A stretch of DNA of 64,000 bases from Phycisphaerales bacterium (lineage in GTDB: Bacteria; Planctomycetota; Phycisphaerae; UBA1845; Fen-1342). The stretch's first letter is position 1. Every line of letters begins with the position of its first letter. Location: positions 1,178,001-1,242,000 of the forward strand of contig JADJWG010000001.1 of the NCBI GenBank assembly GCA_016716475.1, read 5' to 3'. Positions 17,133 through 26,279 of this stretch are shown piece after piece. A program made the position numbers and the translations under genes. The notes under the pieces were generated by a model, which was not told where the DNA came from, did not search any database, and saw only the letters and a program-made list of their open reading frames with translations.

Positions 17133-18059
17133 ATGCTGCCAGTGGGTTTTCCTTGCCAACACCGCATGCTGCTCGGACTTGTTGTGCTCGGGCTACCGAC
17201 GGTCGCCGTCGGGGCGGATGAGCGACCGGTGATCTACACGTCCGCCCACCCGATCGCCTACTTCGCGGAACGAATCGCCGGCGATGCGCTGCGCGTGGTG
17301 AATCCCGTGCCGGCAGACGAGGATCCGGCCCTGTGGGTGCCGAGCGAGAATCTCATCGCCGAGTTCCAGAAAGCCGACCTGATCCTGCTCAATGGGGCCG
17401 AATTTGAAAAGTGGGTGAGCAAGGTGACGCTGCCCCGGGCCCGGACCGTCAGCACGGCACACGTCTTCCGCGACCAGTGGCTGGAACTCGAGGGTGGCCT
17501 CACGCATAGTCATGGCCCGGGCGGTGAACACACCCATGAGGGCACGGACGGCTACACCTGGCTCGACCCCAATCTCGCAATCCGCCAGGCCGACGAGATT
17601 CGCACGGCCTTTGAGCGGAATTTCCCCAGCCACAGGGAAAAGTTTCGCGACAACTTCGCTGCGTTGAAGCAGGATCTCGAGGAGCTCGATGCACGCTTCC
17701 GGAAGCTTGCACCGCGGATGAAGGACATCCAGCTCCTGGCGAACCACCCGATCTGGAACTATCTCGCCAAAAGGTATGAGTGGAAGCTCAAGTCGTTCCA
17801 CTTCGAGACGGACGAATTAGACCCCGACGAGCTGAAGAAGCTCGCGGAATTCCTGAAAACCACGCCCGCCAAGTACATGCTCTGGGAGGATGAACCCGAT
17901 CAGGACGTCGCCAAGGGACTGCGCGATGCGCACGGCGTCGAGCCCATCCTGTTTCCCCCAGGCGTCGGCGTCGATCCGGACGAGGCAAAAAAGGGCCTCA
18001 ACTATCTGCAGATCATGCGTGGCAACCTGGAGCGGCTGGAAAAGTTGTTCGGCGCTTGA
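17133..18059 (+). CDS. ZnuA-like substrate-binding protein with altered metal site
   Basis: 308 residues from ATG 17133, preceded by AAAGGAGG at ideal spacing. It has a signal peptide (MLLGLVVLGLPTVAVGA). The fold markers of cluster A-I binding proteins are present: YTSAHPIAYFAERIAGD, ADLILLNGAEFEKWV, WLDPNLAIRQADEI and LLANHPIWNYLAKRY. Two of the usual metal-ligand His are replaced: the PHDYEP-type motif reads DPALWVPS, and DPHxWLDP reads DGYTWLDP. The His-rich loop (HSHGPGGEHTHE) and the NHP histidine remain. It belongs to the operon starting at 13888; no ZnuB/ZnuC-type import genes are adjacent. Confidence 0.87.
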   Translation: MLPVGFPCQHRMLLGLVVLGLPTVAVGADERPVIYTSAHPIAYFAERIAGDALRVVNPVPADEDPALWVPSENLIAEFQKADLILLNGAEFEKWVSKVTLPRARTVSTAHVFRDQWLELEGGLTHSHGPGGEHTHEGTDGYTWLDPNLAIRQADEIRTAFERNFPSHREKFRDNFAALKQDLEELDARFRKLAPRMKDIQLLANHPIWNYLAKRYEWKLKSFHFETDELDPDELKKLAEFLKTTPAKYMLWEDEPDQDVAKGLRDAHGVEPILFPPGVGVDPDEAKKGLNYLQIMRGNLERLEKLFGA

Positions 18060-18185
18060 TCCAAACTGCCCGTGCGTTCTCCCCAGCGGGCAGGGCGGGC
18101 GCCGCTCCAGCGGCTCTCGCCGTCAGCCTGGGCCCCAGGAATCTTCGCGCGTCGCCCTTGGCAAACGGGCGTCGGATCGCGGATA

Positions 18186-18998
18186 ATGACCTTGCGTAAC
18201 GAACGGGTGGGATCTGGGACCCGAGCGAGCGTAGCCGCGATGAAAGCCCTTTCGGCGCTAGGTTCCGCAGGAGATGGACCATTCGACGTGCGTGCCGCCC
18301 TGTGGCGCGGCCTCGATCTCACTGCCGTTCACACCGCACTGGATCTCGGTTGCGGAATCGGCTTTGTGGCCGAGGCCATTGCCCGGCGCACGGCCACCAA
18401 CGCCGAGTTCGTGGGGATTGATTCCCGCAGCGTGAACGCGCAACCGTTCATGCAGGCCGTGCAGCGGACGGGGCGGCGAGGCATCTTCCGGTGCGAACGC
18501 CTCGTCGATCAGCTCGACTTCGCCACCGACGCCTTTGACCTGGTGGTGGCCTCCAACTCGCTCTACTTCTTCCCCGCCCTGCTCCCCCAGATCGCTCGCG
18601 TCGTCCGCCCATCGGGCGTATTCCTGGCGGCGACCGCTTCCGTGGAGTCCTGCCGGCAACTTTTGTCAGAAGCGGGGCTCGGCGGTACGGCGAGTCGCCT
18701 GCTCGAAGTCATCCACCGCTTTTCCGCGGAAAACGCCGCGCAACTGTTGCGCCCACACTTCGGTCGCATCGAATGCGTCGAGGAGCGCGGGACGCTGGTG
18801 TTTGAGCCGTCCCGGTACGACGATTTCCTGCGCTACCTGTGGTTCCGACTTCCGTTCCTCGCCCATGAGGAGTTGGCAGACCACCCGCCGGCCGCCCCCC
18901 TGGCCGAGACTCTGCGCCGCGCGCTCGGTCAGCGTCAGCGGATCGAGTTCGCACGGCATGATGTCGTCTTTCGCTGCTACGAACCGCGCAGCGCGTGA
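18186..18998 (+). CDS. Class I SAM-dependent methyltransferase
   Basis: 270 residues from ATG 18186; ATG 18240 is an alternative that would remove 18 residues. Motif I is TALDLGCGIGFVAEAI, with the acidic end of strand 2 in FVGIDSRS. FDLVVASNSLYFFPALLPQIARVVRPSG covers motifs II-III of a class I methyltransferase. The C-terminal part (VEERGTLVFEPSRYDDFLRYLWFR) does not point to a substrate. A 7-bp hairpin (18066-18072 with 18087-18093) in the preceding gap could end the ABC operon. Confidence 0.8.
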   Translation: MTLRNERVGSGTRASVAAMKALSALGSAGDGPFDVRAALWRGLDLTAVHTALDLGCGIGFVAEAIARRTATNAEFVGIDSRSVNAQPFMQAVQRTGRRGIFRCERLVDQLDFATDAFDLVVASNSLYFFPALLPQIARVVRPSGVFLAATASVESCRQLLSEAGLGGTASRLLEVIHRFSAENAAQLLRPHFGRIECVEERGTLVFEPSRYDDFLRYLWFRLPFLAHEELADHPPAAPLAETLRRALGQRQRIEFARHDVVFRCYEPRSA

Positions 18999-19113
18999 CA
19001 CTGCCGGACACGCAGTCTCCAGATACGGATGGATACCCCCTGCCCAGCGCCACCTGACAGACACACGGATTCCATCGACCTACAGCCCCACTCCGGGCAC
19101 CTGACCACGTTCG

Positions 19114-22100
19114 CTATGGCCGGATGCCGGTCGACTCGGTCAGACTCGTATAGCGGCGTGAACCGATGGCCCACTCCGGCACACCCTCCGGCCAGAGCGA
19201 GAACGACACGGAGAAGTCGTTGTCGACATTTTCGTACTCGAACGAAACACCGACGTACCACCGCGGCAGCTTGCGCACGTAGGTAATCGACACTTCGCCG
19301 AGGGCGCCTTCGTTCACATCCCACCACGCGCGCGTCGTGGTCAGGTGCTTCTCGGAGATCTTGTAGTTCCAACCTCCGCCCACCGCGGCCAATTCGACAT
19401 CTCCGGCGTAGCGTGTGCCAAAGATATAAGCAAGGCGGGGGCTCCGTTCGACAACGAATGAGGCATTGTGCCGATCGAACGAGCGATCGTTCAGATCGAA
19501 GTTGAAGTCGTAGAGAAAGGCGGTCGAATCACTCAGCCGGTACATCAGGTCGCCCGCGAAATAGTTGCGCGTGCGGCTGTTCTCGGGGCGGAAGGGGTTC
19601 GCGTAGCCGTTCGAAAAGTCCTCACGACCATCGGTGTCGCCGAACAGGCCGAATTCGAGGTTGAGGGTGAGCAGGTCCACGGTGCGGCGGTCCCCTGGCA
19701 GCCCGCGCTGCGTCTGCCACACCTGGCGCAGTCCGAGCATCATGCCGTAGAAGCCGTCGATCGTCTCGATCCCGTAGTCGAAGGGGGTGTACAGCTCGCT
19801 GCGCGTATTGCTGTGGCCCCACCAGACGGCGAAATCGGGCTTGATGATGTGCCGCAACCGATGGATGTCGAGCAGTTCCGACTCGACCTCCTCGTAAACA
19901 CGGCTGAAGCTTGTGCTACCGCGGATGCCGTACGCCGCCAGCCCACGCCACGACGTGGCCTGGCCGTTGTCCTGCCCATCCCAGAAGGTGCCGCGCACAC
20001 TCGCGAACGGTACCAGGTTCAGCGCGCCGAGCTTCAGCGGCAGCTCCGCCTCCTGGCGCGCATCGACGCGGAAGGTCGCATCGCTGGGCCGCGGCCGCCC
20101 CAGCAGACGCTCGCGAATGTCGTGCCGCTCATCCGGACGCCAGCGCACCATGCCGATGCGGGACTCGTGGTACAGCACCAGCGGGTTGAGGAAGGTGTCG
20201 CCGATGCGGCGGTACGCGGCCTCTGGCAGGTGCTCCGTTTGTGTCTGGAAATCATTCAGCCGCCAGTTGGAGAGGAACGTCAACGCCTCGTTGCCCTTGG
20301 CGCGCTTGAGATAGATCGCCGTCTCCTGCTCCTTGCCTTCAAACCATTCCGAGCGGCGATATTCTTCGAGGAAATTGGGATCACTGACATAGGAGCCCTC
20401 CAAAGTGAGCTCCCAGTCGTAAGGCAGGTAGTGCCGGTGGCGGAAAAGCGCCCGCCCCCGGGTTGGCGAACTCGGCACGCGTTCGTCGCGCCGCGCCGGT
20501 CCCAGCGAGTCCTCACCCTGGTCGTGGATGAAATAGGTCCGGACGAGCCCGTAATAGTCGGGGGTCTCGTAGTCGAAATCCATGCCAACCCCCGGACCGC
20601 GCTCCGAAAAATAATCCAGCAGGAGCGTGGCATCGTAGCCCTCCGGGGCGGTCACCCCCAGGAGGTTGTACAGGAACCACGCCGACTGGAATTCGTAACC
20701 CCGATCGCTGCTGTACCCCGTGCGGATGCGGCGCAGCATGGTCTCGGTCGCTTCGAGCCGCCCCTTACTGTACGGCCACCAGAAGATCGGCTGACCGTCG
20801 ATGTTCACGGTCGTGTCACGCATCTCATATTCGGCCGCCAGGGGCCCGGTCGCCCGGCCCTCAGCATCGCGCTCGGTCGCATCACGGAGGTAGACGTGCT
20901 CCGCCCCGATGTGATAAGTCGGTGTATAGAACTCACTCGTGCTTACCCGGGCGTTCTCCGCGGAGAACTCTGTCGCCGAGAGTTGTCGCAATTCGGCCGC
21001 CCGCAGGTACAGCGGTATACCGCGGTCTGGTAACTCCGCCCGGAAAACTGCATCGAGAATCAGTGCCCGGCTGCGGGCGAAGTCGTACACCAGCCGTTCC
21101 GCGCGAATGAACCGATCGCCAAGCGAAAGCACCACGTCGCCTTCGAGATACACCACTTCGATCTGCCCGCGCGAGTCTCCAGCCGCCCCCAGCCCCAGCA
21201 GCGCCCCCGGCGCGTCCGGCACGCCGTCGCGGACCGGCGGTACCGGCGGAGTGTCGGCCGGTGCTGCGTTATCATCCAAGGGCGCGCTTAACGCCGCCCC
21301 GACCAGGGCCCCGGAACCCGCCGCCGGAAACACCACCGCATGATCCGCGCGGATCTCGAGCAAAGGCGCGTTCGGTCCACCGTCCTGGGCGAAGTACACC
21401 CCCCCGGTTGCGACAAACACACGCTGCGGCGTGTCTCCCGGAGTCAAGGCCGGCTCAATGTTCGGCAGCCGATAGCGAATCACCCGGCTCGGTTCACGAA
21501 CCGCCAGCCCCGGGTCATCCGGGCGGAAGACGTCCGGGGCCCTGCCGGGGTCACCTGCGGCCGCTGCCAGCGCGGCCCGATCGCGTACCGCCTGCGCGTA
21601 AAGCGGCGAATCCGTCAGTGGTTCCGGCGCGTAGGCCTGCTGCAGCTTCACCACGCGCCCGAAGGTGCGTAATCCACGTACGAGCAGGACCGTGTCCGTC
21701 GTGACCGTGCCGGCGGGTTCGCGCACTTCCGCCCGCCCTGACAGGTAGACGGTCAATTCCTGATACGTGCGGCCAACGTTCCGCCCACGCTCGGCACTGA
21801 CATGCGGGCGAATCCACACCACGGCACTCTCGGAAGAGAGCCGGCGGCCGGCAAAATTCAGCTCGAAACCCCCATCGAAGAGCAGCACCGCATCGCCGGC
21901 ATCGTCGCGCCACTGACGCACCCACCGACCACGCAGATCAACGTCACGGTCACTCACCGGTTGCGACAGAAGCGGCTCATCGCTGAAGTCGAACTGGGCC
22001 CGCACCTCGCCCCCTCCTCCCAGGAGCACGATCACAAGCAGCGCCGCCACCAACTTCCCCGCCGGGAGACTTCTCCACGAGCACTCCCCGCGCAGCGCAG

Positions 22101-22170
22101 GGGGCCACTTCGAACGCGGATGAACGCTGACCAGGGAGATGTGCGGGGTGTCACTCACTCGGGCGGCCAT
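19114..22170 (-). CDS. lptD: LPS-assembly protein LptD-like outer-membrane protein
   Basis: 1018 residues from ATG 22170; an upstream extension is possible but would make the N-region too long. A signal sequence (LVAALLVIVLLGGGGEVRAQ) is followed by an OstA/LptA-like N-terminal domain and a large beta-rich C-terminal region. LptD-like segments are IFWWPYSKGRLEATET, YEFQSAWFLYNLLG, YDATLLLDYFSERGPGVGMD and VSDPNFLEEYRRSEW. LptD inserts lipopolysaccharide into the outer leaflet of the outer membrane together with LptE. A roughly 200-residue insert rich in Pro/Ala/Asp (around 170-370) is unusual. The gene is divergent from purF. Confidence 0.85.
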   Translation of the reverse strand: MAARVSDTPHISLVSVHPRSKWPPALRGECSWRSLPAGKLVAALLVIVLLGGGGEVRAQFDFSDEPLLSQPVSDRDVDLRGRWVRQWRDDAGDAVLLFDGGFELNFAGRRLSSESAVVWIRPHVSAERGRNVGRTYQELTVYLSGRAEVREPAGTVTTDTVLLVRGLRTFGRVVKLQQAYAPEPLTDSPLYAQAVRDRAALAAAAGDPGRAPDVFRPDDPGLAVREPSRVIRYRLPNIEPALTPGDTPQRVFVATGGVYFAQDGGPNAPLLEIRADHAVVFPAAGSGALVGAALSAPLDDNAAPADTPPVPPVRDGVPDAPGALLGLGAAGDSRGQIEVVYLEGDVVLSLGDRFIRAERLVYDFARSRALILDAVFRAELPDRGIPLYLRAAELRQLSATEFSAENARVSTSEFYTPTYHIGAEHVYLRDATERDAEGRATGPLAAEYEMRDTTVNIDGQPIFWWPYSKGRLEATETMLRRIRTGYSSDRGYEFQSAWFLYNLLGVTAPEGYDATLLLDYFSERGPGVGMDFDYETPDYYGLVRTYFIHDQGEDSLGPARRDERVPSSPTRGRALFRHRHYLPYDWELTLEGSYVSDPNFLEEYRRSEWFEGKEQETAIYLKRAKGNEALTFLSNWRLNDFQTQTEHLPEAAYRRIGDTFLNPLVLYHESRIGMVRWRPDERHDIRERLLGRPRPSDATFRVDARQEAELPLKLGALNLVPFASVRGTFWDGQDNGQATSWRGLAAYGIRGSTSFSRVYEEVESELLDIHRLRHIIKPDFAVWWGHSNTRSELYTPFDYGIETIDGFYGMMLGLRQVWQTQRGLPGDRRTVDLLTLNLEFGLFGDTDGREDFSNGYANPFRPENSRTRNYFAGDLMYRLSDSTAFLYDFNFDLNDRSFDRHNASFVVERSPRLAYIFGTRYAGDVELAAVGGGWNYKISEKHLTTTRAWWDVNEGALGEVSITYVRKLPRWYVGVSFEYENVDNDFSVSFSLWPEGVPEWAIGSRRYTSLTESTGIRP

Positions 22171-22343
22171 TATCGGGTCGTCCACCGTGGGGTCAATGGC
22201 CCGCGGAACGTGGAACCGATTGTGTGCGCCCCGCGGCGCTCGTCCCGTGACCATGCCCACTGGCGCCGCCCCGCAGCACGATGGAACCTCGCCCACCGCA
22301 ACTCCTCACGGTCCCCGCCCCTTCCAAAGCTATCGCGGCCGGA

Positions 22344-22349
22344 TACAAT
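22344..22349 (+). promoter_or_regulatory. Possible -10 box of purF
   Basis: TACAAT lies 42 bases upstream of the purF ATG. With a 16-bp spacer the -35 position reads TTCCAA. The -10 box matches the TACAAT form found before several genes in this window. Confidence 0.45.
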
Positions 22350-22390
22350 CCCCTTTTCGTGACCTGCCGCACTCCACCACGCGAGGTAGC

Positions 22391-23845
22391 ATGGATTCCG
22401 AAGTACGTCACTATTGCGGCTTGTTCGGCATTGCAGGACACCCTGATGCCGCCCAACTCGCATACTTGGGTCTCTATGCCCAGCAGCACCGTGGGCAGGA
22501 GTCCGCCGGGATCTGCGCCGCCAACGGCCAGTCCATCGCGCGGCGCGGGGGACTCGGCCTGGTCACCGATGCGATTCGTCCTCAGGATTTGCAGGCCCTG
22601 GTAAGTCCTATCGCGATCGGCCACGTGCGCTATTCGACCACCGGCTCCTGTCGCGAAGCCAACGCGCAGCCCCTGCTCGTGAGTTGTTCGATCGGGCAGG
22701 TGGCCATTGCCCACAACGGCAATCTGGTCAATGCCGGGGACATTCGCCGCGAGTATGAGCAGCACGGCCATATTTTCGTTTCCACCTCCGATACCGAGGT
22801 GATTCTCCACATGCTGGCCGACCAGGCCTTTGCGGAGAAGGCCGATCCGTTGGCCGCGGTCCTGCGGCACCTGTGCGGCTCCTATTGTCTGCTACTGCTC
22901 TATCCGGACCGGATTGAAGCCGTACGCGATCCCTCGGGAAATCGGCCGCTGTGCCTCGGCCGACTCGGTGACGCCTGGGTTGTCGCGAGTGAAACCTGCG
23001 CGCTCGACATCATCGACGCGGTGTACGTGCGGGACGTCGAACCCGGCGAGATCGTCACACTCGCACCGGAAGGGCTGCGTAGCCGCCGCTTCGCCGAAGT
23101 GGGTGCTCAGCGCAAGGCCCACTGCGTGTTCGAGCACGTCTATTTTGCCGACCCCGCCAGCCAGATCTTCGGGCAAAACGTGCACCTGGTGCGCATGGAA
23201 CTGGGTCGTGCCCTGGCGCGCGAAGCCCCCGCCGACGGTGACCTCGTCGTTGCCGTGCCGAACTGCGCACGCTGCGCGGCACTCGGCTACCACGAGGTTT
23301 CCGGCATCCCGATCGGGCGCGGTTTCACGACGAACCATTACATCGGCCGGTCCTTTATTCAGCCCTCCCAGACCATCCGCGATCTGACGGTCCGCCTGAA
23401 GCTCAACCCCATCCGCGGCAGTGTGGCGGGCAAGCGGCTGGTGGTGGTCGAAGATTCCGTGGTCCGCGGCACCACCACCCGCGGCAAGATGAATTCGCTG
23501 CGCGCGGCCGGCGCGAAAGAAATTCACCTGCGCGTCGCCAGTCCACCGATCCGCCACCCCTGCTACTACGGCATCGACTTTCCCAGTCGCGAGGAGCTCG
23601 TCGCCCACAACCGCACCATCACGCAGGTGCGCGAGTTTCTCGGTGTCGATTCGCTCGCCTACTTGTCACGCGAGGGCATGCTCGGTGCGCTCGACCGTGC
23701 CGGCGGTGACTTCTGTCATGCGTGTTTCAGCGGTGATTACCCTATTCCGATTGATCCCGCCTTCCAGAAGGACGTCTTCGAGCAGCACCAACTCCGCTTC
23801 TTCGACGCCACGGGCCGGCTGCGCACAGAATCGGCCACGCCCTGA
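22391..23845 (+). CDS. purF: Amidophosphoribosyltransferase
   Basis: 484 residues from ATG 22391. Enzyme of the first committed step of purine synthesis: glutamine plus PRPP gives phosphoribosylamine. The N-terminal nucleophile is Cys9 (CGLFGIAG), so an eight-residue propeptide must be removed. Glutaminase motifs include LYAQQHRGQESAGI, IGHVRYSTTG and AHNGNL. The PRPP loop is LVVVEDSVVRGTT. Cysteines in KAHCVFEHVYF, RHPCYYGID and FCHACFSGDYP match the ligands of the B. subtilis-type [4Fe-4S] cluster. The usual VPDSG..AA segment instead reads VPNCARCAALGY, an uncommon variant. Longer upstream starts are rejected because this ATG directly precedes the propeptide. Confidence 0.95.
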   Translation: MDSEVRHYCGLFGIAGHPDAAQLAYLGLYAQQHRGQESAGICAANGQSIARRGGLGLVTDAIRPQDLQALVSPIAIGHVRYSTTGSCREANAQPLLVSCSIGQVAIAHNGNLVNAGDIRREYEQHGHIFVSTSDTEVILHMLADQAFAEKADPLAAVLRHLCGSYCLLLLYPDRIEAVRDPSGNRPLCLGRLGDAWVVASETCALDIIDAVYVRDVEPGEIVTLAPEGLRSRRFAEVGAQRKAHCVFEHVYFADPASQIFGQNVHLVRMELGRALAREAPADGDLVVAVPNCARCAALGYHEVSGIPIGRGFTTNHYIGRSFIQPSQTIRDLTVRLKLNPIRGSVAGKRLVVVEDSVVRGTTTRGKMNSLRAAGAKEIHLRVASPPIRHPCYYGIDFPSREELVAHNRTITQVREFLGVDSLAYLSREGMLGALDRAGGDFCHACFSGDYPIPIDPAFQKDVFEQHQLRFFDATGRLRTESATP

Positions 23846-23871
23846 CCCGGGCTGTGCGGCGTTCGCCCGCG

Positions 23872-24966
23872 TCATGAGGTGGGGTTTCCGGCGTAATAGG
23901 CCAGTACGGACTGCGCCGCAGCCCGGGCGGGCGGTTTGCCGGTCGCGGCGAGCTGCTCGAGCGCGGCGCGCTCCCGGGACGACAGTTTACCCTTGTTTCC
24001 AAGCACCAACGCAGCATTCCGCTGCCACATGGACCCCGTCGCGCGCCGTCCCGCCGTACCGCGCACCAGCTTGCGATAGCCGGCACTGCGCAACGCCACA
24101 AGATCGACCAGGTTGAGCTGCGGACCGAGCACATCCCGGCCTAACTCGGGATGCACGGCAAGCGGGGCCCGTGCGTTGTAGGGGCACACCTGCTGACACA
24201 CGTCACAGCCCAGTACACGGTCGCCCAGGGCGGCATGAAACTCCACGGGTATGGGACCGCGTTCCTCGATGGTCCAGTAGGAAAGGCAGCGCGTCGCATT
24301 CAATTTGTACGGACCCTCGAAGGCCTGCGTGGGACACGCCTCCAGGCAACGTCGGCACGTCCCGCACCGTTCCGTGAGCGGCTCGTCGGCTGCGAGTTCG
24401 AGCGTGGTCAACAGCTCCCCGAGCACGAGGTACGAGCCCCATTCCGGATGGAGCAGGCAGGTATTCCGGCCGATCCAGCCCAGCCCGGCCCGTGCCGCGA
24501 CCTCCCGTTCGAACAGCGGCTGCGTGTCCACGACCACCCGCGCGGTAAACGGCTCGGACAGCGCCGCGCGGAGCCGCTGTTCGAGCGTACCCAGCAGGCG
24601 GTGCAGTACGGTGTGGTAATCGGCGCCCCGCGCGTATTGTGCCACCCGCCCCCCAGCTTCAGAATCCTCGCTTCGCAGCGGTTCGGAGGGAGCCGGTGCC
24701 GGATGGCTCCGGACGAAACCATCGGCCCGCCGATAATTCATGGCTGTGCAGATGATCGCACGGGCCCCTGGCAGCAGGTGGCGCGGGTCAGCGCGCACCG
24801 GGACGTTTTCGTGCAGATAACGCATCGTGCCGGCATGGCCCGCTGCGAGCCAGTCCCTATAATGTTCGGCCCGTTGAGAAGGCACGGCCGGCGCGATGCC
24901 GATGAGGTCGAATCCGACCGCCCGGGCAAGGTCGTGAACCAGACGTGCTTTGTCGCGGGGTGTCAT
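23872..24966 (-). CDS. queG: Epoxyqueuosine reductase
   Basis: 364 residues from ATG 24966 (MTPRDKARLVHDLA). It catalyses the last step of queuosine synthesis in tRNA, a cobalamin-dependent reduction of epoxyqueuosine. Diagnostic features: GIAPA near residue 23, HLLPGARAIICTAMNY, VVVDTQPLFEREVAARAGLGWIGRNT with the catalytic Asp, and two ferredoxin-like clusters (CGTCRRCLEACP and CDVCQQVCPYN). The C-terminal part (WQRNAALVLGN) is the HEAT-like tail. In-frame upstream Met codons exist but add no conserved sequence. Confidence 0.95.
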   Translation of the reverse strand: MTPRDKARLVHDLARAVGFDLIGIAPAVPSQRAEHYRDWLAAGHAGTMRYLHENVPVRADPRHLLPGARAIICTAMNYRRADGFVRSHPAPAPSEPLRSEDSEAGGRVAQYARGADYHTVLHRLLGTLEQRLRAALSEPFTARVVVDTQPLFEREVAARAGLGWIGRNTCLLHPEWGSYLVLGELLTTLELAADEPLTERCGTCRRCLEACPTQAFEGPYKLNATRCLSYWTIEERGPIPVEFHAALGDRVLGCDVCQQVCPYNARAPLAVHPELGRDVLGPQLNLVDLVALRSAGYRKLVRGTAGRRATGSMWQRNAALVLGNKGKLSSRERAALEQLAATGKPPARAAAQSVLAYYAGNPTS

Positions 24967-25048
24967 TCGGGACGATGATACAGTGAATTCGCGGGCGGTT
25001 GTCGTCGCCATCGGTACCGCCCTGGCCGCCAGGATTGCGGAGTAGCGC

Positions 25049-25450
25049 ATGTTCAATTTCGACTGGTTCCACGGGCCCGGGTTACGGCGGCAGATCGACG
25101 AAGCCAAGCGACGCTGTGCGGGGCGACATTTCCCCGATCATGCCGACCCGGCCCCCGGCAACGGCGATCCCGCGTGGCGTGAATATTACGACGCCCTGGA
25201 GACACGCATCATCCTTTATCTCAAGGACGGACTGAGCTACGAGATGAAGGAAATGGTGGATATCGGTATGAGCAGCGCACTGGCGTTCGAGTGCGTGCCG
25301 GTGGACGAGAATTACAAGGTTGGCGCGTACGTCATCGTCGTGCCGTTCGAAGATATCGCCCGGGTCGAAGTATTCGCGGTCCATCCGGATGAGAAACCTC
25401 AGGACAACCTGCGGATTCCGGGCTTCCGCACGAGCGACACGCGCGACTGA
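25049..25450 (+). CDS. Hypothetical small soluble protein
   Basis: 133 residues, starting MFNFDWFHGPGLRRQIDEAK. No signal peptide and no membrane helix; mixed alpha/beta composition with a hydrophobic core around GAYVIVVPFEDIARVEVFAV. Coding is supported by its position between queG (divergent) and the exported protein at 25482, 31 bases downstream. I recognise no family. Confidence 0.65.
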   Translation: MFNFDWFHGPGLRRQIDEAKRRCAGRHFPDHADPAPGNGDPAWREYYDALETRIILYLKDGLSYEMKEMVDIGMSSALAFECVPVDENYKVGAYVIVVPFEDIARVEVFAVHPDEKPQDNLRIPGFRTSDTRD

Positions 25451-25481
25451 TCGCGCGGTCTGGCCGAGGGGAGCTGGCACT

Positions 25482-26279
25482 ATGCCGGTTCGGTACGCGG
25501 GCCGCGTGGCGGCAACGCTTTGCCTGGCGGTGACCTGCGGTTGTGCTCCGCAATTCGGCGAGCGTGCGACCTACGGTATCGTCTTCTATTGTCCTGGCGC
25601 CGGCGTCGATCTGGGGGACACCGGGGTGCGCGCCGGGCTGGAAAAGGCGGGATTCCCCGGGCAGGTGGCGCGCGTGACCTGGTCCGTTTCCATGAATCCC
25701 GCTATCGATCAGACCATTCGCCTCCTCGCGCTGCGCGGCGCCGATTCGCTCGCCGAGTTGATCACCGCGTATATCGACCAGTGCCCTGACTGTCCCATCA
25801 CGATCGTTGGTCTGTCGGCCGGAACCGGCATAGCCGTCTGGGGTCTCGAACGGCTGGAGCCCCCCTACCAGGTCGATAATGTCATCCTGCTCGCCTCCAG
25901 CTTGTCGCATGACTACGACGTGGGACCGGCCCTGCGGGCGGTCCGCGGCCGCATCTACAACTACTATTCCCCCAACGATGCCGTGCTCGCGGGCCCCATG
26001 CAGATCGCCGGGACCATCGACCGCAAGTTCTTCACCGCCGGCGCGGGCCAGGTCGGCCTCCGCAGCCCCCCGGGTAATGAGGAGCGCATTGTGAACATCG
26101 AGTGGCATCCCGATTTTGAGCAGTTCGGCTACTTCGGGGGGCACACTGACGCTACGAACCCGGCCTTCGTCGCGGCGGAGCTCGCCGCCCACGTACGCGC
26201 CCGCCTCACGCCCGAAGGACCCGCCACAGCACTGGCCATCGATCGGGAGGCAGTTCCTCGGGGCGCGCCTCCGGACTGA
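25482..26279 (+). CDS. Exported alpha/beta-hydrolase-like protein
   Basis: 265 residues from ATG 25482. The N-terminus is hydrophobic (VAATLCLAVTCGC) and could be a signal peptide with an imperfect lipobox. The core shows TIVGLSAGTGIAVWGLERL, a GxSxG nucleophile elbow of the alpha/beta-hydrolase fold, then VILLASSLSHDYDVGPAL and IYNYYSPNDAVL with a candidate acidic residue, and GGHTDATN with a candidate His. Substrate unknown. Its last 74 bases overlap the end of rsmA on the other strand. Confidence 0.72.
   Translation: MPVRYAGRVAATLCLAVTCGCAPQFGERATYGIVFYCPGAGVDLGDTGVRAGLEKAGFPGQVARVTWSVSMNPAIDQTIRLLALRGADSLAELITAYIDQCPDCPITIVGLSAGTGIAVWGLERLEPPYQVDNVILLASSLSHDYDVGPALRAVRGRIYNYYSPNDAVLAGPMQIAGTIDRKFFTAGAGQVGLRSPPGNEERIVNIEWHPDFEQFGYFGGHTDATNPAFVAAELAAHVRARLTPEGPATALAIDREAVPRGAPPD

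Noticed and set aside
19468..21033. 521-codon open frame on the plus strand
   Set aside because: It lies antisense to lptD, whose own frame shows clear family motifs. The antisense translation is Arg/Ala/Val-rich with no domain pattern, as expected in high-GC DNA.
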